Below, piece by piece: positions 34,947 to 43,662 of a stretch of DNA of 64,000 nt. The position numbers and the translations under genes are program-made. The notes under the pieces were generated by a model. The model was not told where the DNA came from. It worked only from the letters and a program-made list of their open reading frames with translations, and searched no databases. Source of the stretch: Aromatoleum anaerobium (GTDB lineage Bacteria; Pseudomonadota; Gammaproteobacteria; Burkholderiales; Rhodocyclaceae); the NCBI RefSeq assembly GCF_012910705.2, contig NZ_WTVG02000037.1:124001-188000 (forward strand), read 5' to 3'. Numbering within the stretch: the stretch's first letter is position 1; every line of letters starts with the position of its first letter.

Positions 34947-36563
34947 ATGACGATCCGCATGAATCCCTCGCGGGAGGCCGTTGCACGCCACTATGAGACC
35001 GGCCACTGGCAGTCGCGCTCGCTCGGCATGCTGATCGCCGCGAGCTGCGAACGCCACGCTGACAAGACCGTCGTCGCGGACGCGGCTGGCCGTTCGATCA
35101 CGTACCGCGAGCTCGAGGACCTCGCCTCGCGCCTTGCGGCGCACCTCGCGGCGAGCGGCGTCGGCGCGGGCGACGTCGTGACGATGCACCTTCCGAACTG
35201 GTGGCAGACGGTGGTCGTGACCTATACGACCTTCAAGCTCGGCGCGGTCGTCAATCCGCTGCCGCCGACCTACGGCTGGAAGGACCTCGCGTTCGTCATG
35301 AACAAGTGCGGTGCGAAGGCGATCGTCGTGCCGGGGCGCTTCCGCAGCACGGACTACACCGAGCACCTCGATCGCATCCGCGACGCGCTCGCGGTGAGGC
35401 CGGCGATCGTCGTCATCGGCGAGGGCAACGTCGCGCTGGGCACATCGTTCGACGACGCGGTGGCCGGGCCGCCGCTCGCCGAGGCCCGCTACGCCGCCGC
35501 CGACGAGCCGTCGCTCGTGCTCTTTACGTCGGGCTCGGAATCGAAGCCGAAGGGCGTCGTGCATACGCACAACACCGCGATCTATGGCGAGCGGGCGCTG
35601 GCCGAGACGCTGCGGCTCACCGACCGCGACCTCTGCTTCATGGCCTCGCCCGTGTCGCATACCAGCGGCTTCATGCACGGCATCCTGATGACGCTGATGC
35701 TCGGCTCGTCGGTGTCGCTGCTCGACGTGTTCCACGGCGACGTCGCCGCGGCGCAGATGGCCGCGAGCCGCGCGACCTGGACGATGGGCGCGACGCCGTT
35801 CCTCGGCGACGTCGTCGAGGCGATGGAGAAGAGCGGCCGGCGTCTGCCGGATCTGCGCTACTTCCTGTGCGGCGGCGCGCCGATCCCGGAAGTCGTCGTG
35901 CGCCGCGCGCTCGACGCCGGCGTGCGCGTGCTCAGCATCTACGGCTCGACCGAGAGCCCGCCGCATACCGTGACGTGGCCCGACGACCCGGTCGAGGCCG
36001 CGTGGCAGGCCGACGGCCGCGCGCTGCCGGGCATCGAGGTGCGCGCGGTCGACGAGGCCGGCAACGCCGTCGCGCCGGGCGAGGAGGGCGAGCAGTGCTC
36101 CCGCGGGCCGAACACCTTCATCGGCTATCTCGGCGAGCCCGAGCTCACCGCGGCCGCGCTCGACATGGAGGGCTGGTACCGCTCGGGCGACCTCGCGCGC
36201 GTCGGCCCCGACGGCTCGGTGCGGATCGTCGGCCGCATCAAGGACATGATCATCCGCGGTGGCCAGAACATCTCGGCCCGCGAGGTCGAGGACATCCTGC
36301 TCGAGCACCCGGCCTGCCAGTCGGTGTCGGTCGTCGGCATCCCCCACCCGCGCCTCGGCGAGACCTGCGCTGCGGTCGTCGTCTGCCACCCCGGCCAGCG
36401 GCTCGGGTTCGACGAGATGAAGGCCTTCCTCATCGAACGCGGCGTCGCCCGTTTCAAGCTCCCCGAGAAGCTCGTGCTGCGCGACGCGGTGCCGGTGACG
36501 CCGAGCGGGAAGATCCAGAAATTCAAGCTGCGTCAGGAACTTAAAGACCTCATGGAGTCGTGA
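34947..36563 (+). CDS. acyl-CoA synthetase (cyclohexanecarboxylate-CoA ligase type, AliA-like)
   Basis: A 538-aa acyl-adenylate enzyme. The ATP loop is the variant FTSGSESKPKGVVHTHN (about residue 195). Further motifs: YGSTESPPHT, MEGWYRSGDLARVGPDGSV, the hinge GRIKDMIIRGGQNIS, and the C-terminal Lys in TPSGKIQKF. The region LPNWWQTVVVTYTTFKLGAV resembles AliA/BadA-like ligases for cyclic acids. It would form the CoA thioester that enters beta-oxidation by the following genes. It starts 4 bp after the SDR stop. Substrate is inferred from its BadH- and BadI-like neighbours; other medium-chain or aromatic acids are possible. Confidence 0.83.
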   Translation: MTIRMNPSREAVARHYETGHWQSRSLGMLIAASCERHADKTVVADAAGRSITYRELEDLASRLAAHLAASGVGAGDVVTMHLPNWWQTVVVTYTTFKLGAVVNPLPPTYGWKDLAFVMNKCGAKAIVVPGRFRSTDYTEHLDRIRDALAVRPAIVVIGEGNVALGTSFDDAVAGPPLAEARYAAADEPSLVLFTSGSESKPKGVVHTHNTAIYGERALAETLRLTDRDLCFMASPVSHTSGFMHGILMTLMLGSSVSLLDVFHGDVAAAQMAASRATWTMGATPFLGDVVEAMEKSGRRLPDLRYFLCGGAPIPEVVVRRALDAGVRVLSIYGSTESPPHTVTWPDDPVEAAWQADGRALPGIEVRAVDEAGNAVAPGEEGEQCSRGPNTFIGYLGEPELTAAALDMEGWYRSGDLARVGPDGSVRIVGRIKDMIIRGGQNISAREVEDILLEHPACQSVSVVGIPHPRLGETCAAVVVCHPGQRLGFDEMKAFLIERGVARFKLPEKLVLRDAVPVTPSGKIQKFKLRQELKDLMES

Positions 36564-36564
36564 C

Positions 36565-37323
36565 ATGTTCAAAGTCGAAACCTTCGGCCGCGTCGTGCGC
36601 ATCACGATGCAACGCGCGCCGGTCAATGCCCTCAACAACGAATTCATCGCCGGCCTCGACCGTGTGCTCGACGATGTCGAAGGCCGCAAGGACGTCACGG
36701 TCGTGCATCTTCGCAGCTCTCAGCGCGTGTTCTGCGCCGGCGCCGACCTCGCGCAGGTCGAAACCCGCTTCGCGCTGGACGACGGCGCGAACATCATGGT
36801 GCGCGACATCCGCGAGTTCCACCGGCTGTTCGACCGCATCGAGCACTTGCCCTGCGTGACGCTAGCCGAGATCGGTGGCACCGCGTTCGGCGGCGGCTTC
36901 GAGCTGGCGCTCGCGTGCGACCTGCGGGTCGCCGCCGACGAGGCGAAGCTCGGCCTGCCGGAAGCGCGCCTCGGGCTGATCCCCGGCGCTGGCGGCACGC
37001 AGCGATTGACGCGCTTGTGCGGCCCCGGTACCGCCGGGCGAATCATCCTCGCGTGCGACATCGTCGATGGCGCGGAAGCCTGCCGGCTCGGCATGGTGCA
37101 GTGGTCCGTGCCCGCGGCACGTCTTGTCGCCGAGGCCGAAGCGCTTGCCGAGCGCATCGGCAGCCTGTCGGCGGCCTCCCTTCTCGTCTCGAAGCGCTGC
37201 ATCGCGCGCGTCGCCCCGCTTTCGCGCACCGGCTACGAAGGCGAGCTCCAGGGCACGCACGGCCTGATGGCCCTCGAAGACACCCGTTCGCGCGTAAAGG
37301 CCTTTTTCGCTCAGCGGCGCTGA
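36565..37323 (+). CDS. enoyl-CoA hydratase (crotonase family)
   Basis: A 252-aa crotonase. The oxyanion-hole segments are SSQRVFCAGADLAQ and EIGGTAFGGGFELALACD. Both Glu residues used by hydratases are in place, in GGGFE (about residue 112) and in LPEARLGLIPGAGGTQRL (about 132). It can therefore hydrate an enoyl-CoA such as cyclohex-1-ene-1-carboxyl-CoA (BadK role). It starts one base after the ligase stop and is followed by the BadH-like SDR, the next enzyme in the pathway order. Confidence 0.87.
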   Translation: MFKVETFGRVVRITMQRAPVNALNNEFIAGLDRVLDDVEGRKDVTVVHLRSSQRVFCAGADLAQVETRFALDDGANIMVRDIREFHRLFDRIEHLPCVTLAEIGGTAFGGGFELALACDLRVAADEAKLGLPEARLGLIPGAGGTQRLTRLCGPGTAGRIILACDIVDGAEACRLGMVQWSVPAARLVAEAEALAERIGSLSAASLLVSKRCIARVAPLSRTGYEGELQGTHGLMALEDTRSRVKAFFAQRR

Positions 37324-37370
37324 CGCGACCGCTTTTCCCTTGCAGCAACCTCAACCACGGAGATCGAATC

Positions 37371-38117
37371 ATGAAGCTCACCAATAAGGTCGCAGTCGTC
37401 ACCGGCGGCGGTTCGGGCATCGGCCGCGCTACCTGCATCGAGCTCGCGAAGGCGGGCGCCCGCGTGTTCATCGGCGACATCGACACGGCCAAGGGCGAGG
37501 CCGTCGCCGCCGAGATCCGCGCCGTCGGCGGCGCGGCCGAATACGTGTTCCTCGACATCACGAAGGACGGCGCGATCAAGGAATACGCCGACGTCGTGCA
37601 TCAGCGCGCGGGCAAAGCGGACATCGTCGTCAACGGCGCCGGCTGGGACATCATCGAGCCGTTCGTGAAGAACACGCCCGAGTACTGGGACCGGATCATG
37701 GCGATCAACTTCATGGGCCCGGTGAAGTTTACGCGCGCGTTCCTCGACAAGATGATCGAGGCGGGTGGCGGCAAGATCGTCAATATCGCGAGCGACGCCG
37801 GTCGCGTCGGCAGCGGCGGCGAGACGGTGTATGCGGGCGCCAAGGGTGGCGTCATCGCCTTCACGAAGTCGCTGGCGCGCGAGATGGCGCGCTACGCGAT
37901 CAACGTGAACTGCGTCTGCCCGGGGCCCACCGACACGCCGCTCTTCCGCACGCACACGGAGAAGGCGCAGCAGGCGCTGATCAACGCGATCCCGTTCCGC
38001 CGGCTCGCGAAACCCGAGGAAGTCGCCGATTCCGTCGTGTTCTTCTCGAGCGACCGCTGCAGCTACGTCACCGGCCAGGTCGTCAGCATCAGCGGCGGCC
38101 TGACGATGGCCGGCTGA
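37371..38117 (+). CDS. badH: 2-hydroxycyclohexanecarboxyl-CoA dehydrogenase-like SDR (BadH-like)
   Basis: A 248-aa SDR. The cofactor motif is VTGGGSGIGRATC, the catalytic set is IASDAGR (Ser) plus YAGAK (Tyr/Lys). Stretches that recall Rhodopseudomonas palustris BadH are NGAGWDIIEPFVKNTPEYW, VNCVCPGPTDTPL and the ending VVSISGGLTMAG. BadH oxidises 2-hydroxycyclohexanecarboxyl-CoA to the 2-oxo compound with NAD+. ATG 37371 follows GGAG 8-10 bp upstream. Its position after an enoyl-CoA hydratase and before a BadI-like hydrolase supports the call. Confidence 0.82.
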   Translation: MKLTNKVAVVTGGGSGIGRATCIELAKAGARVFIGDIDTAKGEAVAAEIRAVGGAAEYVFLDITKDGAIKEYADVVHQRAGKADIVVNGAGWDIIEPFVKNTPEYWDRIMAINFMGPVKFTRAFLDKMIEAGGGKIVNIASDAGRVGSGGETVYAGAKGGVIAFTKSLAREMARYAINVNCVCPGPTDTPLFRTHTEKAQQALINAIPFRRLAKPEEVADSVVFFSSDRCSYVTGQVVSISGGLTMAG

Positions 38118-38139
38118 TCGAGCGTCGGAGACCGCGGCC

Positions 38140-39816
38140 ATGACCATGCACGGCAAACAGCGCAGCCTCGCGGACGCCATCCGCGAGCACGTGCGCGCAG
38201 GCGACACGATCCACTTCGTGTTCTCGCACAACCGCTCGCACGCGGCGGTGTGGGAGGTCGCGCGGCAGTTCCGCGACCAGGGCAATCTACGCCTCGTCGC
38301 GACCGGGCTGCTCGAATACGCGTCGGTGCTCGTCGCGGCCGGCGTGGTCTCATCGCTCGAGAGCGCCTTCGCCGGCAACACCTATCCGTCGCCAGCGCCG
38401 TCGAGAGTGCTCGTCCGTCATTTCGAGGCGCAGCCCGACTGCGACCCGAACTGGACGAACCTGACGATGACGCTGCGCCTGATGGCGGGCGCGCTCGGCT
38501 GGCCGTTCGTGCCGACCGCGAGCCTCGCCGGCAGCGACCTCGAACGCGGCCCTGGGCGCGCGTGGGTGAATAACCCGTTCGGCGACGGTACGGCGATGCT
38601 GCTCGCGCCGCTGAACCCGGACGTCGCATTCGTGCACGCGGCGATCGCCGACACCGACGGCAACGCGGTGATCTACGGGCCCGACGCCGAGGAGCTGTGG
38701 GGCGCGTATGCGGCCCGCCGCGTCGTCGTGACTGCCGAGCGTGTCGTCACGCCCGAGGCGTTCCGCGCGCTCGGGCCGCGGCCCGGGCTCCCCGGGCACT
38801 GCGTCGCGGCCGTCGTCGAGGCGCCGTACGGCGCGCATCCACAGGCGCAGTTCGTCTGGAACGACGCCGACGGCATCCGCCCGTACGCCGAGGATTATTC
38901 GTTCCGGCAGCGGCTGCGCACCGTGTCGCGCGACGCCGTTGCGATGCGCGAGTGGCTCGACGAGTGGGTGTTCGGGCTCGACCACGCGGGCTACCTCGAG
39001 CGCATCGGCCGCGAGCGGCTCGCCGAATTGCACGACATGACGCCGCCAGCCGCGTCGCAAGCCGCGTACGACGACGTGACTGTCGAGGAGCGCGCCGCGG
39101 TCGTCGCGATGCGCGAGGCGGTCGTCGCCGCGAAGTCGGGCTCGTACGACGCATTCTTCGCCGGCATCGGGCTGTCTCATCTCGCTGCGTGGGCCGCCGA
39201 GTCCGGCTGCCGCGACGCGGGGGTGCGAGTCGAGCTCGTCGCCGAGATCGGCATGTACGGGTTCCGTCCGTTCCAGGGCGATCCGTACCTCTTCAACTAT
39301 CCGAACGCGCGCTCGAGCCTGATGCATTCGAGCTTCATCCGGATGCTCGGCGCGCTCGCGGGGCCGCATGCCGAGCGCGTGCTGGTGTTTCTCGCGGCGG
39401 CGCAGCTCGACCGGCGCGGCAGCATCAATTCGTCGCGCGCGGCGAACGGCCAGCTGATCGTTGGCTCCGGCGGCGCGAACGACCTCGTCAACGGCGCGGG
39501 CGATCTCGTCGTCGTGATGCCGCTGCGCGCGGGGCGCCTCGTCGACCGCCTGCCGTTCGTGACGAGTCCGGCCCGGCGGCTGCGCGGCGTCGCGACCGAC
39601 CGTGGCTGGTTCGCGCCGGGCGGGCCCGGTGGCGATTTGCAGATCGCGGCAGTGATGGCCGAGCCCGGTGGCGAGGCGCAGGCCGTACGCGAGATCCGCG
39701 AGCTGTGCGACTGGCCCATCGAAGCTGCGGCCGACCTGTGCCGCATCGACTCGCCGTCCGGGGCCGAGCTTGCCGCGGTGCGCGCGTTCGATCCGGGCCG
39801 AATCCTTCTTTCCTGA
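38140..39816 (+). CDS. fused two-domain CoA-transferase family I / IpdAB-like protein
   Basis: A 558-aa protein equivalent to both subunits of a glutaconate-CoA-transferase-type enzyme in one chain. The first half (to about residue 300) reads like subunit A (LAPLNPDVAFVHAAIADTDG, RRVVVTAERVVTPEAF, VAAVVEAPYGAHP). The second half reads like subunit B (YDAFFAGIGLSHLAAWAAES, VELVAEIGMYGFRPF, SGGANDLVNGAG). The Glu in VAEIG is a candidate CoA-accepting residue. The same fold also includes IpdAB, which hydrolytically opens a steroid-derived cyclohexanone ring rather than transferring CoA. Here it sits between BadH-like and BadI-like genes, so either CoA transfer or ring opening is possible. The function is not settled. 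Confidence 0.75.
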   Translation: MTMHGKQRSLADAIREHVRAGDTIHFVFSHNRSHAAVWEVARQFRDQGNLRLVATGLLEYASVLVAAGVVSSLESAFAGNTYPSPAPSRVLVRHFEAQPDCDPNWTNLTMTLRLMAGALGWPFVPTASLAGSDLERGPGRAWVNNPFGDGTAMLLAPLNPDVAFVHAAIADTDGNAVIYGPDAEELWGAYAARRVVVTAERVVTPEAFRALGPRPGLPGHCVAAVVEAPYGAHPQAQFVWNDADGIRPYAEDYSFRQRLRTVSRDAVAMREWLDEWVFGLDHAGYLERIGRERLAELHDMTPPAASQAAYDDVTVEERAAVVAMREAVVAAKSGSYDAFFAGIGLSHLAAWAAESGCRDAGVRVELVAEIGMYGFRPFQGDPYLFNYPNARSSLMHSSFIRMLGALAGPHAERVLVFLAAAQLDRRGSINSSRAANGQLIVGSGGANDLVNGAGDLVVVMPLRAGRLVDRLPFVTSPARRLRGVATDRGWFAPGGPGGDLQIAAVMAEPGGEAQAVREIRELCDWPIEAAADLCRIDSPSGAELAAVRAFDPGRILLS

Positions 39817-39845
39817 AGTACCACACCTTTTTCAAGGAGACTTGC

Positions 39846-40631
39846 ATGCAATACGAAGACGTCCTTTTCGAGATCAGCGATGCCGCAGCGATCATCACGA
39901 TCAACCGCCCCGACCGCCTCAATTCCTTCCGCGCCCGCACGATCGAGGAGCTGATCCACGCGTTCAAGCGCGCTTGGGCGTCGCGCGACGTCGCCGCGGT
40001 GATCCTGACCGCTGCCGGAAACCGCGCCTTCTGCGTCGGTGGCGACCAGAAGATCTTCAACGAAACTGGCAGCTATGGCACCAGCGAGAACGGTCTGTGG
40101 GAGATCGACGAGCTGCACACGGTGATCCGCAACATCCCGAAGCCGGTCATCGCCGCGATCAACGGCCACGCGATCGGCGGCGGCCACGTGATCCACGTGC
40201 TGTGCGACGTCACGATCGCGGCCGAACACGCGAAGTTCGGCCAAGCGGGGCCCCGCGTTGCGTCGTTCGATGCCGGCTGGGGCGCCGCCTACCTAGCGCG
40301 CACGATCGGCGAGAAGCGTGCGCGCGAAATCTGGTTCTTCTGCCGCCAATACACCGCGCAGCAGGCGCTCGACTGGGGCCTCGTCAATAAGGTCGTGCCG
40401 GGCGAGCAGCTCCTCATTGAAGCGAAGGCGTGGGCGAAGGATGCGGCGGCGATGAGCCCGACCGCGCTGAAGGCGCTGAAGTACGGCTTCAACGCCGACA
40501 GCGCGCAGATCTTCGGCGGCGTGAAGATGGCCGCCGTGTCGCTGGAGCTCTTGGGCGGCACCGAGGAGAGCGCCGAAGGCAAGCAGGCTTTCGTCGACAA
40601 GCGTCCGCCGAACTTCGCGCAGTTCCGCTGA
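39846..40631 (+). CDS. badI: 2-ketocyclohexanecarboxyl-CoA hydrolase-like crotonase (BadI-like)
   Basis: A 261-aa MenB/BadI-type crotonase. The segment KFGQAGPRVASFDAGWGAAY, then IGEKRAREIWFFCRQYTAQQ and DWGLVNKVVP, is characteristic of this subgroup and not of simple hydratases. FCVGGDQ and NGHAIGGGHVIHVLCD form the oxyanion hole. BadI opens 2-ketocyclohexanecarboxyl-CoA hydrolytically to pimeloyl-CoA. ATG 39846 follows AAGGAGA. A 9-bp hairpin lies just after the stop. Together with the ligase, dehydrogenase, hydratase and BadH-like SDR it completes a ring-opening route. Confidence 0.85.
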   Translation: MQYEDVLFEISDAAAIITINRPDRLNSFRARTIEELIHAFKRAWASRDVAAVILTAAGNRAFCVGGDQKIFNETGSYGTSENGLWEIDELHTVIRNIPKPVIAAINGHAIGGGHVIHVLCDVTIAAEHAKFGQAGPRVASFDAGWGAAYLARTIGEKRAREIWFFCRQYTAQQALDWGLVNKVVPGEQLLIEAKAWAKDAAAMSPTALKALKYGFNADSAQIFGGVKMAAVSLELLGGTEESAEGKQAFVDKRPPNFAQFR

Positions 40632-40640
40632 CGGGACGCA

Positions 40641-40665
40641 CGCCGCCGGCTCTCCGCCGGCGGCG
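40641..40665 (+). other. perfect 9-bp hairpin after the BadI-like gene
   Basis: CGCCGCCGG and CCGGCGGCG flank a 7-base loop. No U-run follows, so it is not a typical Rho-independent terminator. Inside the operon it could protect the upstream mRNA or lower downstream expression. Confidence 0.5.
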
Positions 40666-40710
40666 AGGGGTGACGGAATGCCGAAGACAACGACTGCTGA
40701 CAGGAGACTC

Positions 40711-41526
40711 ATGATGAAGATCGAAGGCATGGCTGCGGTCGTGACCGGCGCCGGTTCCGGCCTCGGCGCGGCGACCGCCGGCGCGCTCGCGCGGGCAGGG
40801 GCCCGCGTCGCGCTGTTCGACCTCGACGACGCGGCGGCGGTGGGGGTTGCCGAGCGAACGGGCGGCTTCGCGGTGCGCTGCGACGTTGCCGACGCCGCGA
40901 GCGTCGCCGACGCGCTCGCGGCAGCTGCGGTTCGTCATGGCCCCGCTCGGATCGTCGTGCATTGCGCGGCGATCTCGATCGGCCGCGTGCCGCTCGTCGG
41001 CGGCGATCCGGCCGAACGATTGACGAAATTCGCGCGACAGCTGCGCATCAACCTCGATGGCGCGCTCAACGTACTGAGTCTCGCCGCCGACGCGATGCGC
41101 GCGCTCGCGCCGCTCGACGACGGCGAGCGCGGCGTCGTCGTCAATACCGCGTCGGTCGCCGCGTTCGAGGGGCAGGCGGGCAGCGCTGCGTACTCCGCAT
41201 CGAAAGGCGGCATCGCCGCGCTGACGCTGCCGGCCGCGCGCGAGCTCGCGCCGCTGGGCATCCGCGTCAATGCGATCGCGCCCGGCATCTTCGACACCGC
41301 GATGATCGCCGGCCTGCCGGACTACGTGCGCGACCTCTATCTCGCCGACTGCGTGTTCCCGAAACGCTTCGGCGCGCCCGACGAGTTCGCCGAGTTGGCG
41401 CTCGCGATCGTCGCCAATCGGATGCTCAACGGCGAGGTGATCCGCCTCGACGGCGCGATGCGGCTGCCGGCCGCCGCCGATTTTTTGCACCGCGCGGGCG
41501 TCGTCGCCGCGCCCGACGCGAACTGA
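40711..41526 (+). CDS. SDR of the type II 3-hydroxyacyl-CoA dehydrogenase (HSD10) kind
   Basis: A 271-aa SDR. VTGAGSGLGAATAGALARAG is the cofactor site. NTASVAAFEGQAGSAAYSAS followed by KGGIAALTLPAARELAP, then GIRVNAIAPGIFDTAMI and LNGEVIRLDGAMR, match the 17-beta-HSD10/3-hydroxy-2-methylbutyryl-CoA dehydrogenase group closely. These enzymes oxidise 3-hydroxyacyl-CoA with NAD+. ATG 40711 has AGGAG 6 bp upstream. In the operon it may serve the linear dicarboxyl-CoA formed after ring opening, or a ring-hydroxyl step. Confidence 0.87.
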   Translation: MMKIEGMAAVVTGAGSGLGAATAGALARAGARVALFDLDDAAAVGVAERTGGFAVRCDVADAASVADALAAAAVRHGPARIVVHCAAISIGRVPLVGGDPAERLTKFARQLRINLDGALNVLSLAADAMRALAPLDDGERGVVVNTASVAAFEGQAGSAAYSASKGGIAALTLPAARELAPLGIRVNAIAPGIFDTAMIAGLPDYVRDLYLADCVFPKRFGAPDEFAELALAIVANRMLNGEVIRLDGAMRLPAAADFLHRAGVVAAPDAN

Positions 41527-41564
41527 CCGGCGGCTCGCCGCCTTCAATACACAAGGATTCCGCC

Positions 41565-42704
41565 ATGAACAAGTACCTTCTGACCGACGAGCAGCTCGCG
41601 ACCTGGGATGCCGTCCGCAAATTCGCCCAGGAGCGCATCGCGCCGTTCGCGAAAGAGATCGAGGACAGCAACGAATTCCCGCGCGAGATCTTTCGGGAGA
41701 TCGCCGAGCAGGGCTACCTCGGTGCGGCGCAGTCGCCGGACTACGGCGGCGCCGGCTGCGACGCGGTGACGCTGTGCCTGATCCTCGAAGAACTATCGAA
41801 AGCGTCCGGCGCCGTCGGCAACTCGTTCAACACGCACGTGAGCCTCGTCACCGAGCTGATCGGCACGCACGGCACGCCGGCGCAGAAAGACAAGTACCTC
41901 GGTGCGCTGATCGCCGGCCGCAAGTTCGGCGCATTTGGCTTGACCGAGCCGTCAGGCGGCTCGAACGCCGGCGCCCCCCTCACGCGCGCGGTCCCCGACG
42001 GCGGCGACTGGGTGCTCTCCGGGTCGAAAGCCTTCATCACCAACGGACCCATCGCAGACATCTTCGTCGTCACCGCGAAGACGCCCAACGGCGTGTCCGC
42101 GTTCATCGTCGAGCGCGGCATGCCGGGCTCCGAGGTCGGTCCGCCGGACCGGAAGATGGGCATGCACGGTTCGCCGACATCGTCGCTGTACTTCGACGAG
42201 GTGCGCGTGCCGCACGCGAACATGCTCGGCGCCGAAGGCACCGGCTTCAAGAAGTTCGCGCAGGCGCTCGACCGCGGCCGCATCAACGTCGCGTCGCTGA
42301 TCGTCGGCCTCGCGCAGGCCTCCTTTGATGCGGCCGTCGCCTATGCCCGCGAGCGCGAGCAGTTCGGCAGGCCGATCGCCGCATTCCAGGGCGTGCAGTT
42401 CCCGCTCGCGGAGATGGCGACCGACATCGAGGCGTCGCGCCTGCTGGTGCTCAACGGCGCGCGGATGTACGACGCCGGCCTGCCGATCAAGCTCGAATCG
42501 TCGATGGCGAAGTACTTCGCCGCGGAAGCCGCGCTGAAGATCTGCGACACCTCGATCGCGATCCACGGCGGCTACGGCTACTACTGCGACTTCCCGGTCG
42601 AGCGCTACTTCCGCGACGTCAAGTGCTACCACATCGCCGAAGGCACGAGCCAGATCCAGCGGCTCGTGATCGCGCGCGAGACGGTCGGGAGGTATCCGCT
42701 GTGA
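41565..42704 (+). CDS. acyl-CoA dehydrogenase (ring or acyl desaturation)
   Basis: A 379-aa acyl-CoA dehydrogenase: FGLTEPSGGSNAGAP, WVLSGSKAFITNGPIADIFV, REREQFGRPIAAFQGVQFPL, and the C-terminal HIAEGTSQIQRLVIARE, in which the catalytic Glu is present, in contrast to the IaaF-like gene. It likely introduces the first double bond into cyclohexanecarboxyl-CoA, passing electrons to the ETF encoded at 43663-45380. It is preceded by a short GC hairpin (41529-41542). Confidence 0.88.
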   Translation: MNKYLLTDEQLATWDAVRKFAQERIAPFAKEIEDSNEFPREIFREIAEQGYLGAAQSPDYGGAGCDAVTLCLILEELSKASGAVGNSFNTHVSLVTELIGTHGTPAQKDKYLGALIAGRKFGAFGLTEPSGGSNAGAPLTRAVPDGGDWVLSGSKAFITNGPIADIFVVTAKTPNGVSAFIVERGMPGSEVGPPDRKMGMHGSPTSSLYFDEVRVPHANMLGAEGTGFKKFAQALDRGRINVASLIVGLAQASFDAAVAYAREREQFGRPIAAFQGVQFPLAEMATDIEASRLLVLNGARMYDAGLPIKLESSMAKYFAAEAALKICDTSIAIHGGYGYYCDFPVERYFRDVKCYHIAEGTSQIQRLVIARETVGRYPL

Positions 42705-42807
42705 ATTTCGTCGTCCGACACTGCCGCGGGTCCGGCTCGCACCGAGGTATGCGCTGCATGCATCCGCCGTTGCCGGCCGCAACCCATCGCACGGAGGAGG
42801 GCAGCGT

Positions 42808-43629
42808 ATGCCGTCGCGACCGCTGAAACGGCTGATGGTCCATCTGGACCAGGGCGAGCGCTCCGCCGTCCGACTCGCGCTCGCGGCCTCGCTCGCGTAC
42901 TCGCACGCCGCGCGCCTCATCGGCGTGTTCGGCCAGCGCGCCCAGCCGCAAAGGATCGGCGTCGTCGCGAACTGGCCGAGCCCGGAATACGAGGAAGCTG
43001 CGGCCGACAATCGCCGCGCGTTTGCGGAGGCGACCGAAGGGCTGCCCGACGTCGAGTGGCACGACGTCAACCGGGGCAGCGACGCCGAGCTGCTGCGCCG
43101 TATCACGGATTTCGCGCGCTACGCGGATCTCGCGATCCTTGGCCAGCACGACGAGTCGGCGCGGCCGCTGACGCCGCCGGATCTCGCCGAGGAGGTCGTG
43201 CTCGGCTCCGGACGTCCGGTACTGATCGTGCCCTACGCCGGCAGCTTCGCCGAGGTCGGGCGCCGGCCGCTGATCGCGTGGAATGCGTCGCGCGAATCCG
43301 CACATGCGGTGGGTGACGCGCTGCCGCTGATCGCCGGCTGCGTCGAGGCCTCGGTCGTCTCGCTCGACATGCGCCACGAGCATGCGGACGCCGGCTGCGA
43401 ACGGCTCGCCGAGCACCTCGCGTGCCATGGCATCCGCGCGAACACCGAGGCGCTCGTCGTCGAGGACGTCGGCGTCATGGACGTGCTGCTGAGTCGCGTA
43501 TCCGACGTCGGGGCCGATCTGCTCGTCATGGGCGCGCATGCGCCGACCGCGGTGCCGTTCGTCAGCGCGGGTGCGGGGACCCGGCACATCCTGCGCCACA
43601 TGATCGTGCCGGTGCTGATGTCAAACTGA
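42808..43629 (+). CDS. tandem universal stress protein (UspA family)
   Basis: A 273-aa protein with two Usp folds. The first half starts [20 protein letters not shown] and ends [15 protein letters not shown]; the second starts [17 protein letters not shown] and ends with [20 protein letters not shown], then [15 protein letters not shown]. The G-x-H/G-A-H type nucleotide loop is visible in the second unit. Usp genes are often found within catabolic or anaerobic operons, where they may modulate transporters or stress resistance. The gene lies between the acyl-CoA dehydrogenase and etfB; its specific role is unknown. Confidence 0.85.
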   Translation: MPSRPLKRLMVHLDQGERSAVRLALAASLAYSHAARLIGVFGQRAQPQRIGVVANWPSPEYEEAAADNRRAFAEATEGLPDVEWHDVNRGSDAELLRRITDFARYADLAILGQHDESARPLTPPDLAEEVVLGSGRPVLIVPYAGSFAEVGRRPLIAWNASRESAHAVGDALPLIAGCVEASVVSLDMRHEHADAGCERLAEHLACHGIRANTEALVVEDVGVMDVLLSRVSDVGADLLVMGAHAPTAVPFVSAGAGTRHILRHMIVPVLMSN

Positions 43630-43662
43630 ACATTCATTTATTCGAACTGTGGAGACAACGCG

